In this document: in pieces, positions 25,966 through 32,541 of the stretch
How positions within the stretch are numbered: the first letter of the stretch is position 1
Layout of the letters: each line of letters opens with the position of its first letter
Made by a program: the position numbers and the translations under genes
Assembly (NCBI GenBank): GCA_026388665.1
Contig: JAPLJJ010000242.1
Span: forward strand, 1-32,541
DNA from: Deltaproteobacteria bacterium
Lineage (GTDB): Bacteria > Desulfobacterota > Desulfomonilia > Desulfomonilales > Desulfomonilaceae
Length of the DNA stretch: 32,541 nucleotides
Reading direction: 5' to 3'
The notes under the pieces: generated by a model
Told to the model about the DNA's origin: nothing
Database searches by the model: none
Seen by the model: the letters and a program-made list of their open reading frames with translations, nothing else

Positions 25966-26535
25966 ATGAGAATTATTTCCGGTACACTTAGAGGAGCCCA
26001 GTTACCTCTGCTCCCAAACGCACAACTCAGACCCACGGCAGAGAGAGTTCGTGAGGCTCTTTTTAGTATTCTGGGGTCTGCTGTGTGTGGTGTTGCTGTT
26101 CTGGACCTTTTCGCCGGGACTGGATCCCTAGGATTCGAGGCTTTAAGCCGAGGCGCAAAATCAGTCACCCTGGTTGAAAAAGAAGTGCGGTTAGCAAAGA
26201 AACTGGTCGAATTTTGTGACGACATGCAATTGTCTGATGATGTGACAATCCTGAACACGGACGCGGCCCGCGCCGTCAACTTCTTGGCGAAGCGTGAAAT
26301 TCGTTTCGGTTTAATTTTATTGGATCCACCTTACGATAGCGATTGGATCTCAATGTTGTTCTCAAGTGATTCTTTTTTAGGATTGTCTTTGTCCGGCGGG
26401 CTTATTGTTGTGGAAAGAACCAAATTCAATCAAAAGATTGAAGGTTCAGGAAAGATTAAGCTGGAAAAGACGTTTTCAAGGAAGTATGGCTCTTCTATTC
26501 TGGAAATATTCGAGTCGACTAAATCACAAGATTAA
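25966..26535 (+). CDS. rsmD: 16S rRNA m2G966 methyltransferase RsmD
   Basis: 189 aa. It methylates G966 of 16S rRNA during 30S assembly. Family features: N-terminal MRIISGTLRGAQL, RPTAERVREALFSIL, the SAM-binding loop VLDLFAGTGSLGFEALSRGA and the catalytic LILLDPPYD. It is followed after 21 bp by coaD, a common pairing in bacteria. First gene of a same-strand run through rnc. A weak ribosome binding site and a short predicted leader precede ATG 25966. Confidence 0.95.
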   Translation: MRIISGTLRGAQLPLLPNAQLRPTAERVREALFSILGSAVCGVAVLDLFAGTGSLGFEALSRGAKSVTLVEKEVRLAKKLVEFCDDMQLSDDVTILNTDAARAVNFLAKREIRFGLILLDPPYDSDWISMLFSSDSFLGLSLSGGLIVVERTKFNQKIEGSGKIKLEKTFSRKYGSSILEIFESTKSQD

Positions 26536-26556
26536 ATCCGGAGTCAAACCGAAATT

Positions 26557-27081
26557 ATGGGTAAAAAAATAGCAATCTATCCTGGGACGTTTGATCCCTT
26601 TCATAATGGGCACTTGGAAATAATTAGACGAGCTTTGGGCGCGTTTGATCAGGTTATAGTGGCTCTTGGGTTAAACCCCGAAAAGGAGACGCTATTTTCT
26701 CTCGAAGAACGCATCGACATGGTTCGTAACAGTGTTAACGGTGACCCGCGTATTCAAACTGATTCGTTTGAAGGCCTACTAGTGAGATACGCGGAAAAAA
26801 AGAAGGCGTACGCTATAATAAGAGGATTGAGGGCTGTTTCTGATTTTGAATATGAATTTCAGTTGGCGCTGATGAATCGAAAATTGAGCCGGAAAATTGA
26901 AACGTACTTTTTAATGACCGCTCACAGATATCTATACGTGAGTTCAAGAATAATAAAGGCTACGGTATTCGCCGGGGGTTCCCCTGAAGGTCTGGTGCCG
27001 GATTACGTGCTACAAATTCTAAGAGAAAAATTTCCTAATATTCGGAATGCCCACGGCATAATTAAAAAGACCAGGAGCTGA
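26557..27081 (+). CDS. coaD: Phosphopantetheine adenylyltransferase
   Basis: 174 aa. It transfers AMP from ATP to 4'-phosphopantetheine, the penultimate step of coenzyme A synthesis. The nucleotidyltransferase signature PGTFDPFHNGHLEI carries the HxGH motif (His16-Asn-Gly-His19). IIRGLRAVSDFEYEFQLALMN and the VSSRIIK segment (equivalent of ISSSxVR) are present. The tail is about 10-15 residues longer than the shortest CoaD proteins. The stop is one base before the next start, so translation is probably coupled. Confidence 0.97.
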   Translation: MGKKIAIYPGTFDPFHNGHLEIIRRALGAFDQVIVALGLNPEKETLFSLEERIDMVRNSVNGDPRIQTDSFEGLLVRYAEKKKAYAIIRGLRAVSDFEYEFQLALMNRKLSRKIETYFLMTAHRYLYVSSRIIKATVFAGGSPEGLVPDYVLQILREKFPNIRNAHGIIKKTRS

Positions 27082-27082
27082 A

Positions 27083-28276
27083 ATGAAAAAGATCTTATCT
27101 CAAAGAGCAGGCCAACTAAAGCCTTCGGCGACTCTGGCAATAGCGGCAAAGGAAAGGGAGCTGAAAAGTCAGGGAGTGGATGTCATAGGATTTGGAGCGG
27201 GAGAACCTGATTTCCCAACTCCTGAGAGAATTCGGGAAGCGGCTAAACGATCCCTTGATCGCGGAGAAACTTTCTATACCCCGGTGGGCGGAACCGTTGA
27301 ACTAAAGAAGGCCGTAGCGCATAGATTTCTTGAAGATTATGGGCTTGAGTACAAGCCCGAAAACATAGTGGTGTCATGTGGGGCAAAACATAGTTTATAC
27401 AACATCTTTCAGGCGATAATCGATCCGGGTGATGAAATTATCTGTCTGGCCCCTTACTGGGTCTCATATCCTGAGATGGTAGCGCTTGCAGGCGGGAAAC
27501 CCGTAATCGTCGAGACTTCCGAGAAGAAGCTTTTTGAACCGGAGATTGAGGCCGTCGCCAAACGGGTCAGCGCTGAAACCAAGGCCATAGTGCTAAACTA
27601 TCCGTCCAACCCGACAGGTGTCATGTATTCCACGGAATTCCTTGAACAGCTTGCACGATTGGTTGAGGCAAATGATCTTATGGTCATTTCGGACGAGATT
27701 TACGACAAGCTCCTTTTTGACGGCAGAAAGTATACGCCATTTGCTACCGTACCCGGAATGAAATCTCGTACCGTGACTGTAAACGGGGTTTCCAAGACTT
27801 ATGCGATGACAGGACTTCGCATAGGTTATCTTGCCACGGACAATGTTGAGATTGTCAAAGCAACGACAAATATCCAGAGCCAATCTACGTCGAACCCCTG
27901 CAACACGGCGCAGGCTGCGGCTGTGGAAGCCCTTTCGGGGCCCCAATCAGAAGTTGTTGAGATGCGAGGTGTTTTCGAGCGTCGAAGAGATATGATGACT
28001 GAGTTGGTGAACCAGGTTCCCGGACTTTCCATGATAAAACCTCATGGAGCATTTTACGCCTTTGTCAATATTTCTGAGTTTATTGGGAAAAAAGGCGTTT
28101 CCGGTTCATCCGATTTGGCCGGATACCTCTTGGAAAAACATCATGTCGCATGTGTGCCGGGTGGCCCTTTTGGATCTGATGACCACATCCGTCTTTCTTT
28201 CGCGACGAAAAAAGACATAATAGCTGAGGGCATGAAACGTATAAGGAGCGCTTGCGCTGAACTTTCGAATGGATAG
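27083..28276 (+). CDS. Class I/II PLP aminotransferase, aspartate aminotransferase-like
   Basis: 397 aa fold-type I aminotransferase of the subgroup that includes thermophile and Bacillus AspC (SQRAGQLKPSATLAIAAKERELKSQG style). Motifs: GFGAGEPDFPTP near the N-terminus, LNYPSNPTGVMYS, VISDEIYDKLLFDG (PLP-ring Asp) and the PLP lysine in VNGVSKTYAMTGLRIGY. The conserved C-terminal Arg region is HIRLSFA. It probably interconverts aspartate/oxaloacetate with glutamate/2-oxoglutarate; exact specificity cannot be read from sequence. AGGAG lies just upstream of ATG 27083, and the end overlaps surE by 8 bp. Confidence 0.92.
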   Translation: MKKILSQRAGQLKPSATLAIAAKERELKSQGVDVIGFGAGEPDFPTPERIREAAKRSLDRGETFYTPVGGTVELKKAVAHRFLEDYGLEYKPENIVVSCGAKHSLYNIFQAIIDPGDEIICLAPYWVSYPEMVALAGGKPVIVETSEKKLFEPEIEAVAKRVSAETKAIVLNYPSNPTGVMYSTEFLEQLARLVEANDLMVISDEIYDKLLFDGRKYTPFATVPGMKSRTVTVNGVSKTYAMTGLRIGYLATDNVEIVKATTNIQSQSTSNPCNTAQAAAVEALSGPQSEVVEMRGVFERRRDMMTELVNQVPGLSMIKPHGAFYAFVNISEFIGKKGVSGSSDLAGYLLEKHHVACVPGGPFGSDDHIRLSFATKKDIIAEGMKRIRSACAELSNG

Positions 28277-29042
28277 TGAAAGACCGCTAATATTATTGAC
28301 CAACGACGACGGCATTCATGCCGAAGGTTTACGTCGTCTTAGAGAGGTGGCTGAAACCCTGGGTGAAGTCGTAATCGCGGCCCCGAGCTCCGAACAGAGC
28401 GCTGTTGGACATTCCATCACTCTCTATGATCCGATCAAGGCTCACGAAGTTTACAAACATGGTGTTTTCTATGGATACGCGATAGGCGGCACTCCTGCCG
28501 ATTCCGTAAAACTGGCCATGCATTATCTGTTACCCCGAAAACCTGACCTCGTAATTTCGGGAATCAACAATGGCGCAAATCTTGGGATAAACGTCCTGTA
28601 TTCAGGAACAGTATCCGCTGCGACCGAAGCAGCGATCCTCGGTACTCCGGCCATTGCGGTTTCAATCGCAGCCAAGAGGAATCCACCTTTCGAGTGGGCG
28701 TTTCCCTTTGTCAAGAGAATAGCGGCATGGGCTCTTCTAAACGGACTTCCGGAAGGAATTGCGCTGAATGTCAATGTGCCGGCTTTACCGCCGGATCAGA
28801 TCAAGGGAATCAGAATAACTCGACAATCTTTATCGAGGTTCCACGAGACGTTTGAGCGTCGTGAGGACCCAAGAGGCGACTTCTATTACTGGCTTTCCGG
28901 TGAATCGGTCCCGAATATTGAGGACGGCGGTGTTGACGTTGTGTCATTGAGAGAAGGTTATGTATCGGTGACACCCCTCTTTTATGATCTTACAGCTCAC
29001 AAACATACAGAAGAATTGGCATGTCTGATAACAAAGATTTAG
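28269..29042 (+). CDS. surE: 5'-nucleotidase / nucleotide phosphatase SurE
   Basis: 257 aa. This metal-dependent phosphatase hydrolyses 5'- and 3'-nucleoside monophosphates. Family motifs: ILLTNDDGIHAEGLRRL with metal ligands Asp13-Asp14, APSSEQSAVGHSITL, GTPADSVKLAM and ISGINNGANLGINVLYSGTVSAATEAA. Normal length. It overlaps the aminotransferase by 8 bp and the RNase III gene by 22 bp, which indicates a tightly coupled operon. Confidence 0.96.
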   Translation: MDSERPLILLTNDDGIHAEGLRRLREVAETLGEVVIAAPSSEQSAVGHSITLYDPIKAHEVYKHGVFYGYAIGGTPADSVKLAMHYLLPRKPDLVISGINNGANLGINVLYSGTVSAATEAAILGTPAIAVSIAAKRNPPFEWAFPFVKRIAAWALLNGLPEGIALNVNVPALPPDQIKGIRITRQSLSRFHETFERREDPRGDFYYWLSGESVPNIEDGGVDVVSLREGYVSVTPLFYDLTAHKHTEELACLITKI

Positions 29043-29758
29043 ATTCGGCACTATCGCCCGAAGAACTTGATGAAATCGAATTGGCTCTCGGGTACAAATT
29101 CAAGAACCCGGAGATGCTGCTGCACGCTCTGACCCGGAGGAGCTTTTGGCATGAAAACCGGGATACATGTAGCGAAAACAACGAACGTATGGAGTTCTTG
29201 GGCGACTCAGTACTCAATCTGATCATTGCCCATATTCTTTATGTCTGGTTTCCAGAAGCTGAAGAAGGAGAACTCCAGAAAAGAAGAGCCAGCCTGGTAA
29301 AACTAAATGCTTTGGCAAAAATCATGCGGCGTTTGGGTATCGCCAACTTCATCAGAATGGGACGGGGGGACGAAATCTCCGGTTGCCGCGACAGGAATTC
29401 TATCTTAGCCGATACGACGGAAGCAGTTATTGCGGCTGTTTTTTTGGATGGGGGCTATGATAATGCAGAGAAATTTATCAATAACCATTTTCGATTGATG
29501 CTAAATAACGTGGCATTGTCAAAATGTTATGAAGATCACAAGAGTCTCCTTCAAGAAAAGTCTCAGGCTGTGCTCGGGATAACGCCAGTTTACACTCTGC
29601 TCGATAAAAAAGGCGAAGATCATTCAGTGACATTTCAAATGGGTGTTTTCATTGGCGGCCAACTTGCGGCAATCGGAGAAGGCCCAAGTAAGAAAGAAGC
29701 CGCCCAAGAAGCCGCCAGCCTTGCGCTTTCCTGTCTTGAATGGCCGCCGGACTCCTGA
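29021..29758 (+). CDS. rnc: Ribonuclease III
   Basis: 245 aa. This double-strand RNA endonuclease acts in rRNA and mRNA processing. The catalytic signature is present as NNERMEFLGDSVLNLIIA, with the second acidic site near DTTEAVIAAVFLDGGY. A C-terminal double-strand RNA-binding domain begins around DHKSLLQEKSQAVLGITP and ends in GPSKKEAAQEAASLAL. The N-terminus has a short acidic extension (DSALSPEELDEIELALGY). The start lies inside the 3' end of surE. Confidence 0.96.
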   Translation: MSDNKDLDSALSPEELDEIELALGYKFKNPEMLLHALTRRSFWHENRDTCSENNERMEFLGDSVLNLIIAHILYVWFPEAEEGELQKRRASLVKLNALAKIMRRLGIANFIRMGRGDEISGCRDRNSILADTTEAVIAAVFLDGGYDNAEKFINNHFRLMLNNVALSKCYEDHKSLLQEKSQAVLGITPVYTLLDKKGEDHSVTFQMGVFIGGQLAAIGEGPSKKEAAQEAASLALSCLEWPPDS

Positions 29759-29789
29759 ATAAAACGATCTATTTAGAAAGGACCTTCAA

Positions 29790-30509
29790 ATGCAGGACAA
29801 AATTACTAGGCGAGATATTATTGGACGGGTCGGTGCTCTGGGAGCCCTGGGCATTCTGTCCACGGTATTACCGTCAGAAGCTTTTGCATCCGCGCCCGCA
29901 GATCGTAAATTGGTAAACCTGCTCGAATTGCCGGCCCTTCCGTACCCGGAAGATGCGCTGGAACCCGTAATTGATAAAGACACCGTCAAGATCCACCACG
30001 GGAAACATTTCGCAGCGTACGTGGCCGGGCTTAACAAAGATCTCAAGAACATGGAAAAGGCCCGGCAGAGCGGTTCTTTTGACGACATAAAACAATTAAG
30101 CAGGGACCTTGCCTTTAACGCGTCAGGTGTAGTCCTTCATTGGATTTATTTCAGCACAATCGGGCCGAACGCAGGTGGAATACCTGCGGGAAAGATCGGA
30201 GATCTCATAAAACGTGATTTTGGGTCATTCGAAGTATTCTGGAAACAATTTTCGGCCGCGTCCAAGTCGGTTGAGGCATCAGGCTGGGGAGTGTTGGCCT
30301 GGGAACCGTTTAGTCAGAAGCTGGTAATTCTTCAAGCTGAAAAGCATCAGAATTTAACTAGCTGGGGCTGTATGCCTTTAATGGTTTGCGACGTTTGGGA
30401 ACACGCGTATTATCTGAAGTATCAAAACCGCAGGGCCGACTATGTAGACAATTTTGCGAAAATAATCGACTGGGCCAAGGTGGAGGAGCGTTTCAATAAT
30501 TACTGCTGA
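29790..30509 (+). CDS. Iron/manganese superoxide dismutase with Tat-type signal
   Basis: 239 aa. Residues 1-35 form a twin-arginine-like export signal (TRRDIIGRVGALGALGIL then AFASA). The mature part is an Fe/Mn superoxide dismutase with metal ligands His69 (IHHGKH), His117 (VVLHWIYF), Asp201 and His205 (DVWEHAYY). The second-sphere SGWGVLAW segment is present. It removes superoxide, here probably in the periplasm. One His commonly found in the HHxxH region is Phe (GKHF). AAAGGA precedes ATG 29790. It follows rnc by 31 bp and may be co-transcribed. Metal preference cannot be decided from this. Confidence 0.93.
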   Translation: MQDKITRRDIIGRVGALGALGILSTVLPSEAFASAPADRKLVNLLELPALPYPEDALEPVIDKDTVKIHHGKHFAAYVAGLNKDLKNMEKARQSGSFDDIKQLSRDLAFNASGVVLHWIYFSTIGPNAGGIPAGKIGDLIKRDFGSFEVFWKQFSAASKSVEASGWGVLAWEPFSQKLVILQAEKHQNLTSWGCMPLMVCDVWEHAYYLKYQNRRADYVDNFAKIIDWAKVEERFNNYC

Positions 30510-30537
30510 CCGGTCGAATTGAATCAATTGAAAATAG

Positions 30538-30566
30538 GCCCTATGCGAACATAAGTTCCATAGGGC
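30538..30566 (-). terminator. Hairpin at the end of the ftr-like gene, possibly bidirectional
   Basis: GCCCTATG (30538-30545) and CATAGGGC (30559-30566) are perfect 8-bp arms around a 13-nt loop. They lie between two converging genes and include the ferredoxin:thioredoxin reductase stop codon. On the minus strand the hairpin is followed by CTATTTTC, a modest T tract, so it best fits a terminator for that gene. Confidence 0.55.
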
Positions 30567-30885
30567 GTCTTTCCGGAACGTATTCCTTGCCAAATTTTCC
30601 TTCATTCCACTCCTGCGACACATAAAGAGCGCAGTAACAACTGCCGAATTCCTTTACGTCCGCTTCTCTGTATGCGCACGGGCATATAATGTCTTTGTCC
30701 TTTTCACGATTGCCGGAAGAGAGTCTGCAGGGACAGGACATGTATCCATATCTGTTCTTGTTCTTCAGCAGGGAATCCAAGAGATCGAATACTTTCTCTC
30801 TGTCGACATTGAAATAAAAGCCTTTGGGTTCTTGAATTCGGTTCAGCATTTCGTAAAGTCGCTCGATTTCATTTTGTCCAGTCAC
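30541..30885 (-). CDS. Ferredoxin:thioredoxin reductase catalytic (beta) subunit-like protein
   Basis: 114 aa. Six cysteines lie in the order CPC (51, 53), CPC (68, 70) and CYC (83, 85). This is the layout of the catalytic subunit that holds a 4Fe-4S cluster beside a redox-active disulfide and reduces thioredoxin with electrons from ferredoxin. The spacings (14 and 12 residues) and CYC in place of CHC differ from the plant/cyanobacterial enzyme, as in many anaerobe homologues that lack the variable alpha subunit. GTG 30885 has GGAGGAG 8 bases upstream. It may reduce a thioredoxin-like partner encoded elsewhere. Confidence 0.88.
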   Translation of the reverse strand: MTGQNEIERLYEMLNRIQEPKGFYFNVDREKVFDLLDSLLKNKNRYGYMSCPCRLSSGNREKDKDIICPCAYREADVKEFGSCYCALYVSQEWNEGKFGKEYVPERRPMELMFA

Positions 30886-30966
30886 TTTTGATTCTCCTCC
30901 ACGTGCTTAGTGAGTCTAGCCCGTTGCTGTTATTTGTTCTATTAGGATTTCAGACAAGACATCTTC

Positions 30967-31743
30967 TTAAAACAGTGTCTTAAGGTTGGATATACTTTCA
31001 AGAATATAATCAGGGGCAAATGAATACTTAGATAGATCCTCCAAACAGGTAGCCCCAGTGAGGACTAGGGCCGACGCCATCCCTGCCCCTTTTGCGAATC
31101 GTACATCAGTATCCATTCGATCGCCAACCACCAAACATTCGCTTTCCCTAATTCCCAGCCTCTCGATGGCGATTGTGGCCATGTCTGTTGATGGTTTTCC
31201 AAAAATCCTCTCTGGTTGTTTCCCTGACGCAGTAGATATCGAAGCGACTACGCTTCCGGCCCCTGGGCTGAAACCATCAGCATCAGGATAAGTCGGATCC
31301 ATGTTTGTGGCCCAGAAAACGGCTCCGTTTTGAATGGCACGATGGGCTCGTTTCATTTTTTCATACGTAAATTCCGTGTCAAGCGCAACAACTACTATGT
31401 CTGAACTGAATGGGTCCTCTGTTGTAATCGCCCCAACCTCTTCCAGCGCCAGTCTCAATCGCGGTTGCCCGATGACCATTATTCGTGTCCCGACCAGGTT
31501 TCGGCGAACTTCGCGAATAAGAGCTGAAGCCGAGTTTATTACCTGCGTCTCATCAACGGGCAAACCCAGGCTCGTTATCTTTTCAGCCAAATCCGACGCC
31601 AATGTTGCAGCGTTGTTTGATAGAAATAGCCACTTGATTCCTGAAGCCGATAGTTCTCCGTATACGATGTCAGCCCCTGGGATTAGGGACTTACCACGGT
31701 TGATGGTTCCGTCCAGGTCTGCCAATACGGCCTTGTAGGTCAT
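30967..31743 (-). CDS. HAD-superfamily IIA phosphatase (NagD/4-nitrophenylphosphatase-like)
   Basis: 258 aa. HAD motifs: I with nucleophile Asp9 and Asp11 (ADLDGTINRG), II LFLSNN, III Lys in IFGKPSTDM and IV GDRMDTDVRFAKGAG. The cap between motifs II and III is of the IIA type (VVVALDTEFTYEKMKRA). It dephosphorylates a small phosphorylated metabolite; the substrate is not readable from sequence. Its start overlaps the TPR gene stop by 4 bp (ATGA), so the two are translationally coupled. Confidence 0.93.
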   Translation of the reverse strand: MTYKAVLADLDGTINRGKSLIPGADIVYGELSASGIKWLFLSNNAATLASDLAEKITSLGLPVDETQVINSASALIREVRRNLVGTRIMVIGQPRLRLALEEVGAITTEDPFSSDIVVVALDTEFTYEKMKRAHRAIQNGAVFWATNMDPTYPDADGFSPGAGSVVASISTASGKQPERIFGKPSTDMATIAIERLGIRESECLVVGDRMDTDVRFAKGAGMASALVLTGATCLEDLSKYSFAPDYILESISNLKTLF

Positions 31744-32541
31744 TTGATGTATTCCTGTTGAAACTCCCTGAATTCTACAAGCTTCAGGTTTTGTCTCGCG
31801 TCCTGAAAAGATGGGGAAAGTTCCAGGGCCTTTTCAAAGTCGGCTTTGGCCGCCTGATAGTTGCCCACCTTCAAATAGAAAAAACCTCTGTTATTCAAAA
31901 CAAGCGGATCTCCGGAATCCAAGGTGAAAGATTTCTCCAGATCTACCAACGCTTGTTCGAGATCTCCGAGGAAAAAACGCGTTACACCCCTCATGCTAAC
32001 GGCTCTTGCGGCATCTGGCTTGAGTTTGCTCACACGATCGAGATCTTGAAAAGCCTGTAGAAAATTTTCTTTTCGCAGATAGACCAGGGCTCGATCATAC
32101 AGAATCTTAGGGTCATCATTCAAAGTTTCTAAAGCGCGTGACAAATCGTTGATGGCAGAGTCATACATCCTTCGTTTGTATTGGGTCTCTCCTCGCAAAG
32201 CGAAAATTTCACCATCAGCAGGGTCTATTTCAGCAGCCGTGGTTAAGTCGTTTACAGCTCTAACTGATTCGTTGAGTTCGATTAAGACTCTGGCCCGTTC
32301 CTTGTAAGCTTCAACAAGCTTTGGCTCCAGTTCTATGGCCGCGTTGAGATTTGTCAGCGCTGCGTCGAATTCCGATCGACGGTTGTGAATAACGCCTTGG
32401 AGTAAGCGTCCTTCGGCGTTATTTGGCCACCGTTCCTCTACTGTAGCCAGAATAGCCTCAGCCTTCTTAAAGTTTTTCGATAGTATATGGGCGCGAGATG
32501 AGAGCACAAGAGCTTCAATGTCATCAGATCTCCCTGGATAA
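31740..32541 (-). CDS. Tetratricopeptide-repeat protein, N-terminus beyond the right edge
   Basis: At least 266 residues in the window. The frame is open to base 32541, so the gene starts outside; GTG 32507 is in frame but need not be the start. The protein is a run of about seven tetratricopeptide repeats, with recurring patterns such as A-LTNLNAAIELEPKLVEAY, A-INDLSRALETLNDDPKILY and A-KADFEKALELSPSFQDA. TPR superhelices mediate protein-protein contacts. No signal peptide can be judged because the N-terminus is missing. It is upstream of and coupled to the HAD phosphatase. Confidence 0.9.
   Translation of the reverse strand, partial: YPGRSDDIEALVLSSRAHILSKNFKKAEAILATVEERWPNNAEGRLLQGVIHNRRSEFDAALTNLNAAIELEPKLVEAYKERARVLIELNESVRAVNDLTTAAEIDPADGEIFALRGETQYKRRMYDSAINDLSRALETLNDDPKILYDRALVYLRKENFLQAFQDLDRVSKLKPDAARAVSMRGVTRFFLGDLEQALVDLEKSFTLDSGDPLVLNNRGFFYLKVGNYQAAKADFEKALELSPSFQDARQNLKLVEFREFQQEYIK

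Overview
The window comes from a Gram-negative anaerobe that most resembles the Desulfobacterota (former Deltaproteobacteria). The basis is the gene mix: a periplasmic two-subunit selenocysteine formate dehydrogenase, a ten-haem exported cytochrome c, GatCAB amidotransferase, a ferredoxin:thioredoxin reductase catalytic subunit, O-acetylhomoserine sulfhydrylase and several lipoproteins. This placement is an inference from gene content. I see no rRNA, tRNA, CRISPR array, insertion sequence or phage gene.

The main result is that the window appears to hold three selenoprotein genes, each interrupted by one in-frame TGA exactly where its family has a conserved cysteine. (1) The formate dehydrogenase alpha subunit (Sec196, TGA at 19468-19470) is the textbook case. 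(2) A COG0701/SO_0444-type permease on the minus strand (TGA at 25666-25668) has TGA in place of the first Cys of the conserved PLCSCG motif. (3) A TetR-family repressor at the left edge (TGA at 180-182) has TGA in place of the Cys of the GCxxGN signature. Each TGA is followed at bacterial-SECIS distance by a potential hairpin. TGA is otherwise an ordinary stop here (cytochrome, gatB, metY, the histidine kinase and others end with it), so general recoding of UGA is excluded. A conventional gene caller would report (2) and (3) as truncated or broken genes. A selenocysteine repressor would be a candidate selenium-based redox, electrophile or metal sensor.

Layout. 1-494 (-): Sec-TetR gene, running off the left edge, with a palindrome at its start. 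989-4473 (+): a lipoprotein, a Cys-rich exported protein and a ten-haem cytochrome. 4463-7879 (+): a small unrecognised ORF, then gatC, gatA and gatB. 7892-11611 (-): a signalling operon of histidine kinase, receiver-kinase hybrid and lipoprotein. 11791-15291 (+): metY and a Ski2-like helicase. 15316-18165 (-): a VIT/von Willebrand A protein and a flavoprotein with an iron-sulfur-type Cys motif. 18287-24738 (+): a small membrane protein, fdhA (Sec), fdhB, a strong terminator, fdhE and a nucleoside-recognition-type membrane protein. 24787-25863 (-): the Sec permease. 25966-30509 (+): a tight housekeeping run of rsmD, coaD, an aminotransferase, surE and rnc, then a Tat-exported superoxide dismutase. 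30541-32541 (-): ferredoxin:thioredoxin reductase beta, a HAD-IIA phosphatase and a TPR protein running off the right edge.

How the parts may fit: FdhA carries a twin-arginine signal and FdhB lacks the membrane anchor of FdnH, so formate oxidation is probably periplasmic and delivers electrons to a soluble carrier such as a multihaem cytochrome c. FdhE is the maturation factor for such enzymes. The two putative new selenoproteins show that Sec decoding here serves more than formate metabolism.
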